Origin: Acidobacteriota bacterium
Lineage (GTDB): Bacteria; Acidobacteriota; Terriglobia; Terriglobales; Acidobacteriaceae
Length of the DNA stretch: 32,708 bases
Assembly (NCBI GenBank): GCA_003225535.1
Contig: QIAL01000393.1
Coordinates: 3,552 to 36,259, forward strand
Direction: 5' to 3'
The notes below the pieces were generated by a model. That model did no database searches and was not told the origin of the DNA. It saw only the letters and a list, made by a program, of their open reading frames with translations. This document shows positions 26,908 through 32,708 of this stretch, one piece after another; the first letter of the stretch is position 1, and each line of letters opens with the position of its first letter. The translations under genes were made by a program, and so were the position numbers.

Positions 26908-26958
26908 GGGACATGTGCAGCGAGCCAAAGGCAGATGATCCACCGGAGTTCCGCATCG

Positions 26959-28265
26959 TTAAGGGACGGAAGGCGAGGGCTTGGTGGTGGAAGCCGCGAC
27001 AGTTACATCACTGCGAACGATGTGCTCACTGAGAATCACAACATCCACGCGGCGGTTCTGAGCGCGGTCCTGTGGAGTGTTGTTGCCGGCGATGGGGTGG
27101 TATTCGGCATATCCGGCGGCGGACAAGCGTTCCGCGGAGAAGCGGTAGCGGACAATCAACAGACGAACCAATTCCGTGGAACGGGCCGTCGAGAGCTCCC
27201 AGTTTGAGGCCATCTGAGCCGTGTGGATGGGAACGTTGTCGGTATGCCCTTCAATTCTGAGGCGACATGTACGAACGGCGAGGATGGAAGCGATTCGATC
27301 CAAGGCGGGTAATGCCGAAGGACGCAGAGTAGGGGACCCGCTGTCAAAAAAGCCAAACTCGCGCAAGCTGATTACCAGACCTTCGGACTCACGGTGCAAA
27401 GCGACCGATTTGGCCGCAATTTCGCGATGCAGTGCCTGCTGCAATTCTGCCTGCAAAGTGGTGAGGTTCGCTTCCTGCGAAGATGCGCTGAGCGTGTCCA
27501 GTGGTGGAGACGAGACGCGCCCCAGTTCCGAGTTTCGTTTTGCGTTCTCGATGGCTTGCACGGTGTCGAAGGGCATCGGTTCCTGGATATCGAGCGGGAC
27601 CTTGCTGGTGGAGGCAGGAAACACGCCAAGTTCCTGGAAGGCGACCTGGATCGCCAATGCTAGCTTGCCCACCTTCCGCTGATCTACTTGGGCAGACGCG
27701 TAGTTGATGTAAACGTCGACAACATTCGTAGTCGTATCGAACGTAAGATTCCACACATGCTCGATGATCATGGAGCGGGTGACCTCGCAACCTGCGTGGC
27801 GCATCAGATATTCCAGCAGAGAGAATTCCTTGGCCGTGAGCTCGATCTTCAGTCCCCCGCGCTCGACGATCCGTTGTACCCGGTCGAGCTTCAGGTCGGC
27901 GACGGTGAGCACGGATTCAGACGGAAGATGGCTCCGGCGTATCAGGGCGCGAATGCGAGCTGACAGTTCGCTAAAGGAGAATCCCCTGTATCCAGGCACT
28001 GTACCCTGTCTTCCACACGCGTGCGCTGCGTCAGTATGAGAATCGGCAAGCTGGGTTTCTTCATCCTGAGCTGGCGCAGTACGGCGACGCCATCGAGTTT
28101 TGGGAGATTAAGATCGAGAATGACCGCTTCATAGTCGCAAGCGAGGGCTGCGGATAGAGATTGCTCACCATCCTGGAACGAATCCACGGTGTAATGCTCG
28201 CCTTCCAGGCCCTGCCGGACGAACCTCGCCAGGGCTTCATCGTCTTCTGCAATAAGAATTCGCAT
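26959..28265 (-). pseudogene. Chimeric remnant: OmpR-type response regulator joined to truncated MotB
   Basis: The first 107 codons encode a receiver domain (MRILIAEDDEA, Asp51, QCLDTG), then lose frame where GADDYLxKP should follow; the next frame resumes with FSFSELSARIRALIRR. About 22 nt are missing, including the invariant Lys codon. The winged-helix DNA-binding domain then runs normally (LTAKEFSLLEYLMRHAG) to VVDVYINY. From there the text becomes ASAQVDQRKVGKLALAIQVAF, which is the segment right after the membrane helix of MotB, and continues with an intact OmpA/MotB peptidoglycan-binding domain (EGHTDNVP, ending QNRRVDVVI). The MotB membrane helix and its proton-channel Asp are absent. 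The join is near 27697-27702. I regard the gene as non-functional as a regulator and as a stator. Confidence 0.8.
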
Positions 28266-28468
28266 AAAAGTGAACCGTCCTTAATCGAACAGCCCAGTCT
28301 AGTTAGAAAACACTCAAGTTCAGCCGAATATGCGTCACACGAAGGTATAGGCTTGCGGAATTGGGCCTTTGTTTCGAATAGGGAACCAAGTTGCGCGTGT
28401 CGGATCGCGGTTTGAACCTGAGCGGCCAATAGCTTCATCCTTGACCCAACGTGGATAATTCATGATGG

Positions 28469-29773
28469 ATGTCTGATTGGAGTGAACACTTGCGTGTTCT
28501 GAGTGCAGGGACTCTGAAATCCCTGTTTGTGCCGGGCGGAATTTGGTTGCTGGGGGCGGTGCTACTGGTCTACTCCGGTTGGCTGACCGTTGCCTTGCCT
28601 GTGCTCAGTTTTCTGTACTATTGCGCGATTGCCGCAGGAATGCTGCTGGCGTGGAGATTTCACTCAAGCCGCATCTTCTTGTCTTTGTCGGTAGTCTTTC
28701 TGGCGCAGCAGGCGGCAGCCGTTTCTACGGGACAGCCGCCCTTCATCTCGGCCACCTTAACAGCGCTCGCTGTTCTTCTGCCGGTGAATTTCGTTTTGAT
28801 CGCGATGATGCATGAGCGGGGTTTTACCGTTGAATCGGTGGCGCCCGTGGCTCTATTTCTGTTCGTAGAATCCTTAACCGTGACCGTGTTTTGCGGGGCC
28901 GCGGTCCGCGTGCATAGTCTGTCGATTCCGATTGTCCTGCCGCGTTACGCCTTAGCGGTGCCGGCCACGGCTGCCATCTTCTTGAGTGTGCGATTTCTGC
29001 TGAATCGGAAGCCACTTGATAGTGCGTTGTTGTGGTCTTTAGCCTCCTTCTTTCTGGCGCTACGCTCTGCAGCGGCTATACGAACGTCTACGGCGTACTG
29101 GCTCGCCACGGCGTGTATCCTTGCAACCGCCGTCATCGAGAATTCTTACTTGTTGGCGTATCACGACGAACTGACCTCGCTGCCATCGCGGCGCGCATTT
29201 AATGACGCGTTACTGCGGCTGAAGGCTCCCTATTCGATCGCGGTGGTTGATATCGATCATTTCAAGCGTTTCAACGATACGTACGGCCACGACACCGGTG
29301 ATCAAGTCTTACGAATGGTCGCAACCAACTTGGGGAGTGTCACTGGCGGAGGCAAAGCTTACCGTTGCGGCGGCGAGGAGTTCAACATTCTTTTTCCCGG
29401 CAAAACGATTGCCGAAGTCCTGCCACATCTGGAGAAGTTGCGCGTGACAGTTGCGAAGTCCGAATTTCGCATGCGCGGCAATGACCGGCGGCAGCTTCCG
29501 CGCGGACCCGATCGTCGTAACCAACGGAATCGTGCTCGTGCTCGAAAGGGAGATGCCATTCGACGGCTAGCCGAAGGCAAGCCGTCTTCAGTGCTGTCAG
29601 TGACTATAAGCATCGGTGTAGCCACCGCCGCGGCAGAAAGATCCAGTCCGGAAACGGTACTGGAATCCGCCGATAAGGCGCTCTACCGAGCGAAGGCAAA
29701 CGGACGAAACCGGGTCGAGACGGCGGCATCTCCGCAGCGGCGCGTGCGTACCAGGGCAGCCGGGATCGCCTAG
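28469..29773 (+). CDS. Membrane diguanylate cyclase (multi-TM plus GGDEF)
   Basis: A 434-aa protein. About seven to eight hydrophobic helices fill residues 20-225 with no recognised sensor family name. A GGDEF domain follows (YHDELTSLPSRRAFND, DIDHFKRFNDTYGHDTGDQ) with an intact active site in CGGEEF, so synthesis of c-di-GMP from GTP is likely. The inhibitory RxxD I-site is absent: TGGG stands in its place. A strongly basic insertion of about 40 residues (RRNQRNRARARKGDAIRR) sits before the SVTISIGVAT strand. The domain finishes with DKALYRAKANGRNRV. The gene diverges from the response-regulator remnant. The stimulus is unknown. Confidence 0.9.
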   Translation: MSDWSEHLRVLSAGTLKSLFVPGGIWLLGAVLLVYSGWLTVALPVLSFLYYCAIAAGMLLAWRFHSSRIFLSLSVVFLAQQAAAVSTGQPPFISATLTALAVLLPVNFVLIAMMHERGFTVESVAPVALFLFVESLTVTVFCGAAVRVHSLSIPIVLPRYALAVPATAAIFLSVRFLLNRKPLDSALLWSLASFFLALRSAAAIRTSTAYWLATACILATAVIENSYLLAYHDELTSLPSRRAFNDALLRLKAPYSIAVVDIDHFKRFNDTYGHDTGDQVLRMVATNLGSVTGGGKAYRCGGEEFNILFPGKTIAEVLPHLEKLRVTVAKSEFRMRGNDRRQLPRGPDRRNQRNRARARKGDAIRRLAEGKPSSVLSVTISIGVATAAAERSSPETVLESADKALYRAKANGRNRVETAASPQRRVRTRAAGIA

Positions 29774-29808
29774 GAAGCTTCCAAACAACTGAGACGGGTA
29801 CGTGCGGG

Positions 29809-29848
29809 CCGGACCGTCGACCGTTGGACGGGAAGTGTGACGGTCCGG
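29809..29848. repeat. 10-bp perfect inverted repeat between convergent genes
   Basis: CCGGACCGTC and GACGGTCCGG are exact reverse complements 20 nt apart. The structure lies between the converging cyclase and zinc-ribbon genes, 36 bp from each stop. There is no T-run on either side, so it may be a transcript-end hairpin without being a classical terminator. Confidence 0.6.
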
Positions 29849-29883
29849 TTCCGTACGTTTCGCAAGCACCGCAGGCCGTGCGG

Positions 29884-30045
29884 TCAGCCGGCGGTCGTAG
29901 GTGAGATCGGGCGCTTCCGGCCGCTGCCCCCACATGCGGGGCATTTTATCCGGATAAACGCGACACCCTCGGACTTCCCGTTCAAGTCCACGGGCTTCGC
30001 AACATATCCAGAACCGCCGCAGTTCGGGCAGTCTTCCGGAGCCAC
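29884..30045 (-). CDS. 53-aa zinc-ribbon protein with two CxxCxGxG motifs
   Basis: This frame is too short for the ORF track. From a GTG start it encodes MAPEDCPNCGGSGYVAKPV, a charged 15-residue linker, and CPACGGSGRKRP, ending in TTAG. The paired CPNCGGSG and CPACGGSG motifs are of the DnaJ-type zinc-finger form and would hold one zinc ion. A GGGGGAG lies about 6 nt before the GTG, which supports translation. The upstream reading frame is open for another 24 codons but has no usable start. It converges on the cyclase gene and lies downstream of the fucose cluster on the same strand. Function unknown; binding to a partner protein or RNA is possible. Confidence 0.7.
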   Translation of the reverse strand: MAPEDCPNCGGSGYVAKPVDLNGKSEGVAFIRIKCPACGGSGRKRPISPTTAG

Positions 30046-30116
30046 TCCTTCTCCCCCTCGTGTTACGGAAGATTGTCGCGCAGAGGCAAGGAGTTTTCGC
30101 CAAAGATTGTTTTACG

Positions 30117-30180
30117 TTACGAATCCCGAACAAACCGCCCTAACCCCGCTCGGAATGCCCTATTCAGTCAGGATTCGTAA
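30117..30180. repeat. Inverted repeat TTACGAATCC ... GGATTCGTAA
   Basis: Ten-base arms at 30117-30126 and 30171-30180 are exact reverse complements separated by 44 nt. The element lies between the mutarotase and the zinc-ribbon gene. It could be a structured leader of the zinc-ribbon transcript or the ends of a tiny mobile-element remnant. Nothing within it codes for a recognisable protein. Confidence 0.5.
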
Positions 30181-30294
30181 ACAAGGAGAGGGTGGATCAG
30201 ACAAGACTGTGTTTACTTTGCCGATTCCCTCACCTGCTGAGGGGCATAGGAGCTTCGAGTGCCAGCTTGAACGTCCCAGCTTGAAGCGCGCCGG

Positions 30295-30633
30295 TCAGAC
30301 TTGCAGCTTGAAGATTCTATCCATCCGCATCCATTTTTCTCCTGGCTTTGCTTGCGGGAGAGCCTTCTGGAATCTCCACATCAGGTTCTCCCACTCCTGC
30401 ACTTTTGGATTGCGGCGGTCGGCTTCGGTCTTAGCTTCAAAAGAGAAATCTTTGCTGACCTCCATGATCATGAACATGCGCGTTCCGAGCAGATAGATTT
30501 CCATGTCCAAGACGCCTGAGTCTTTTATGCTCTGGATGATCTCGGGCCAGACGTGCTCGTGATGGCGCTTGTATTCGGCGATGAGTTCGGGGTCATCCTT
30601 GAGATCGAGAGTGAGGCAGAAACGACGATGCAT
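30295..30633 (-). CDS. L-rhamnose/L-fucose mutarotase family protein
   Basis: A 112-aa protein of the RhaM/FucU-like family formerly called DUF718. Characteristic text is RRFCLTLDLKDDPELIAEYKRHHEHVWPEI, ending in WMRMDRIFKL, with Tyr, His and Trp residues that line the sugar pocket in RhaM. It interconverts alpha and beta anomers of a 6-deoxyhexose. The family sequence is rhaM-like, but the preceding gene is a fucose permease, so L-fucose is the more likely substrate. The ATG follows the permease stop codon TAA directly, with no bases between, indicating tight translational coupling. GAGG 6 nt before the ATG would serve as the Shine-Dalgarno. Confidence 0.85.
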   Translation of the reverse strand: MHRRFCLTLDLKDDPELIAEYKRHHEHVWPEIIQSIKDSGVLDMEIYLLGTRMFMIMEVSKDFSFEAKTEADRRNPKVQEWENLMWRFQKALPQAKPGEKWMRMDRIFKLQV

Positions 30634-31944
30634 TTAAACCTCTCCGGCTGGCACCGCCGACGCAGCTTCCATGGCGACGGAGGGAGAAGGCCGGTATCCC
30701 CGGATTGCAAAATAGAGCACGTAAGCATGGCACACCAGGGGGACCAGGAAAGCACGCTGAATGTTCCACGCATCGGAGATCCGACCCATGATTACGGGAC
30801 AGACGGCTCCTCCGATGATGGACATGACGAGCAGGGACGAGCCGAGCTTTGTGTAAGGGCCGAGGTTCTTAATACTCAGCGCGAAGATGGTCGGGAACAT
30901 GATGGAGTGAAAGAAGCCGAGCAATACGATGGCTGCAACGGTTGGCACGCCAGAGCCAAGCAAAATGATTGTCAGCGAAAGCAACGAACCGGCGGCAAAG
31001 ATGCTGAGCAACCGACTGGGGGCGATTTTGTGCATGATTGCCGAACCGGAGAATCGTCCGAGCATGAAACCAAACAAATGTGCCTGCAGAAAGCGCGCCG
31101 CGATCTTTTCATGCGTTCCGGTTAACGTGAACTCACTGAACCGGATGATAAAGCTGGCGACTCCGACTTGTGCGCCGACATAGCAAAACTGCGCCGCCAC
31201 TCCCTTGATGAGGTGCGGGAATGCCAAGGTTCCACTGAGCTTGGAGTTTCCGCTCCTTGAGGCTGAATCTGCCGACTCCTTAATTTCCGGCAGCTTCGTC
31301 AAGAAGATGAGGGCAGCGATAAAAAGGAAAATTGCGGTGATCACCAGATAAGGTGTCTTCACCATGTTCGCTTCAGAAATGCGATAGTTCAGCAGTTGCG
31401 TCGGCGACATCTCCGCCTGCTGCGCCGGGGTGTACTCGATGCCGGAAAGAATGAATTTCGAGCCCAGCAGCGCGACGAGAAAAGCGCCAGTGGCATTGAA
31501 CGATTGCGCCAGATTCAAGCGCTGCTCAGAGCTTTCCACCGGACCAAGAGTAGTCACGTATGGATTGGCGGCCACCTCCAGCACCGACTGACCGCATGCC
31601 ATCACAAAGAGTGCAAATAGAAAGAAGGCGTAGACCCTTGCTGAGGCGGCTGGAATGAACAGAATCGTTCCCGTCGCGCATACCGCCAGTCCCATCAGGA
31701 TTCCGCGCTTGTACCCGATCCGTTGCATGATCCAGCCCGCAGGCAACGCCGCCAGGAAATACCCGCCGAAGAATGCCGACTGTATGAGGGATGATTGGAA
31801 GTCGGTCAGTCCGAACGCCTTCTTCAGATGCTGGATCAACACATCGTTCAGGTTGACTCCAATGGCCCATACGAAGAACAAGCTCGTCACCATCGTGAGC
31901 GGGACGATGTATCGGCGTTCCGTGACTGGCGCGGATTTCGTCAT
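30634..31944 (-). CDS. fucP: L-fucose:proton symporter (FucP-type MFS permease)
   Basis: A 436-aa major facilitator protein with about 12 membrane helices, the standard FucP size. Family-like segments are TSLFFVWAIGVNLNDVLIQHLK with the acidic residue in helix 1, GYFLAALPAGWIMQRIGYKRG, and EVAANPYVTTLGP. It imports L-fucose with a proton. A central cytoplasmic loop (about 225-250) is serine-rich. It starts 21 bp after the SDR gene and abuts the mutarotase gene, giving an SDR-permease-mutarotase operon. Close relatives transport glucose/galactose or N-acetylglucosamine, so fucose is inferred from family similarity plus the mutarotase. Confidence 0.85.
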   Translation of the reverse strand: MTKSAPVTERRYIVPLTMVTSLFFVWAIGVNLNDVLIQHLKKAFGLTDFQSSLIQSAFFGGYFLAALPAGWIMQRIGYKRGILMGLAVCATGTILFIPAASARVYAFFLFALFVMACGQSVLEVAANPYVTTLGPVESSEQRLNLAQSFNATGAFLVALLGSKFILSGIEYTPAQQAEMSPTQLLNYRISEANMVKTPYLVITAIFLFIAALIFLTKLPEIKESADSASRSGNSKLSGTLAFPHLIKGVAAQFCYVGAQVGVASFIIRFSEFTLTGTHEKIAARFLQAHLFGFMLGRFSGSAIMHKIAPSRLLSIFAAGSLLSLTIILLGSGVPTVAAIVLLGFFHSIMFPTIFALSIKNLGPYTKLGSSLLVMSIIGGAVCPVIMGRISDAWNIQRAFLVPLVCHAYVLYFAIRGYRPSPSVAMEAASAVPAGEV

Positions 31945-31965
31945 TGTGTGGTCTCGGCAGAATTG

Positions 31966-32708
31966 CTATGTCAGGGCACGATCCAGATGCACGTACCCAC
32001 CATCGACGAACAAGTGTTGTCCCGTCGTATGGCTGGACTTTGCGGAGAGCAGAAAGATAACCATCGCTGCGATTTCCTCTGTAGTCGTCATTCGCTTCTC
32101 CAGCGGAATTTTAGAAAGGATGACACTCAGCTTTTCCTCGGGATTCGGGAAGGTGTCCAGCCAACTCCGGTAAAGCGGCGTCATGACCTCGGCGGGAATC
32201 ACCGTGTTGACACGGATTCCATAGGGCAACAGTTCCGCAGCCCATTCGCGGGTAAGCGCCATAATCGCGCCCTTCGATGATGCATAACCAGATGTGCTGC
32301 CCTGCCCTGTAACCGCCGTCTTCGAGCCGATATTTACGATTGATCCGTGTGCCCGTTTCAAGTGCGGCAATGTGTAATGCGCCATGCTGTAGTAGTGAAC
32401 AAGGTTGCGATTGAGCGAAGCCACATATTCCGCGGGGCTTCCCTCCTCAAGACCCACTTTGTCATTGCGTCCGGCATTGTTCACCAGCGCATCGAGTCGT
32501 CCGAACTCTTTCACCGTTTGAGCAACGGGTTTCTCGCAATTGTCCGGGGTGTCGAGATCAATGCTGATCAGACCACACCGGGAGCCGCCACCTGCAATTT
32601 CAGACTGCAGTTTTTCGCCGGCTTTGGCGTCGCGGTCCACAATTACCGGCACGGCACCCTCGCCCGCGCACGCACGGACGATCGCTGCTCCAATACCCTT
32701 CGCGCCGC
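31966..32708 (-). CDS. SDR-family dehydrogenase, likely L-fucose dehydrogenase (partial)
   Basis: The frame runs off the right edge, so the N-terminus is missing; the ORF-track start at 32652 is an artefact. In-frame sequence up to the edge contains GAKGIGAAI, the glycine-rich NAD(P)-binding turn. Further on are NNAG, the catalytic Ser in NIGSKTAV, and Tyr and Lys in GYASSKGA, so the active site is intact. The end FVDGGYVHLDRAL is typical of SDR oxidoreductases. Its place before fucP and a mutarotase suggests oxidation of L-fucose to the lactone in the non-phosphorylated pathway; that assignment is inference. Confidence 0.82.
   Translation of the reverse strand, partial: GAKGIGAAIVRACAGEGAVPVIVDRDAKAGEKLQSEIAGGGSRCGLISIDLDTPDNCEKPVAQTVKEFGRLDALVNNAGRNDKVGLEEGSPAEYVASLNRNLVHYYSMAHYTLPHLKRAHGSIVNIGSKTAVTGQGSTSGYASSKGAIMALTREWAAELLPYGIRVNTVIPAEVMTPLYRSWLDTFPNPEEKLSVILSKIPLEKRMTTTEEIAAMVIFLLSAKSSHTTGQHLFVDGGYVHLDRALT

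Noticed and set aside
29925-29947. Terminator-like hairpin TGCCCC-CACATGC-GGGGCA followed by TTTT on the plus strand
   Set aside because: It lies inside the 53-aa zinc-ribbon gene and its symmetry comes from the codons of CPACGGS. It may still work by chance, but it is not needed as an explanation.
29597-30133. 178-aa minus-strand ORF with several Cys and Trp residues
   Set aside because: It is the shifted frame of the zinc-ribbon gene and then antisense to the cyclase. The +1-shifted frame explains the Cys pairs better.
30263-30312. Three copies of CAGCTTGAA near the mutarotase stop
   Set aside because: Spacing is irregular (14 and 27 nt) and one copy is coding. Too short to call a repeat element.
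29837-30496. 219-aa plus-strand ORF between the cyclase and fucose genes
   Set aside because: It is antisense to the zinc-ribbon gene and the mutarotase 3' end and has no family resemblance.

Overview
The window looks like a piece of a Gram-negative, motile, aerobic heterotroph, most likely an Acidobacteriota (Terriglobia / Koribacter-like). This rests on the gene mix: a Gly-zipper lipoprotein, a YhaM-type exonuclease, a SurA-like PPIase, a TPR/peptidase-MA protein, and an outer-membrane porin. The GC content is moderate to high. The taxon is an inference, since no rRNA is present. I saw no tRNA, rRNA, CRISPR array or intact insertion sequence.

Layout, left to right. (1) 62-2977 (-) is a 971-aa fusion of a DUF2235 alpha/beta-hydrolase, one membrane helix and a di-haem cytochrome c module. 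(2) 3361-13493 is a chemotaxis block. cheY-cheX run on the + strand. On the - strand, cheA-cheW, then an OprB-type porin, then MCP-cheB-cheR-HDOD follow one another. (3) 14003-21293 (-) is a set of housekeeping or accessory genes: HAD-type dehalogenase, Gly-zipper lipoprotein, PNPOx-fold protein, YhaM-like nuclease, SurA-like PPIase, SpoIIE-type phosphatase, and TPR/peptidase-MA protein. (4) 21332-23884 (+) is an M1 aminopeptidase. (5) 23935-26806 (-) is a second, paralogous chemotaxis cassette, cheR-HDOD-cheB, joined by 4-bp ATGA overlaps. (6) 26959-28265 (-) is a broken, chimeric gene: an OmpR-type response regulator fused out of nowhere to the periplasmic part of MotB. (7) 28469-29773 (+) is a membrane diguanylate cyclase. 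(8) 29884-30045 (-) is a 53-aa zinc-ribbon protein missing from the ORF track. (9) 30295-32708 (-) is an L-fucose cluster: SDR dehydrogenase (cut by the window edge), FucP permease and mutarotase.

The most coherent signal is regulatory. Five sites resembling the sigma-28/FliA promoter (TAAAGTTT-N11-GCCGATAA) lie directly upstream of cheYX, the MCP operon, the porin, cheAW and the second cheR cassette. I found none upstream of the housekeeping genes. This ties a carbohydrate-type porin and two CheR-HDOD modules to the motility regulon. The best MCP site also fixes the MCP start at a GTG, 93 bp inside the longest ORF.

How it probably works: the MCP signals through CheW to CheA. CheA phosphorylates CheY and the two CheB proteins. 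CheX would dephosphorylate CheY-P, since no CheZ, CheC or CheD is visible. CheR and CheB pairs adapt the receptors. The HDOD proteins, translationally coupled to CheR, have an unknown but evidently conserved role. CheA carries a tandem MshEN-like repeat in the position of the usual P2 domain, and a diguanylate cyclase is encoded nearby, so a link to c-di-GMP is possible but unproven.
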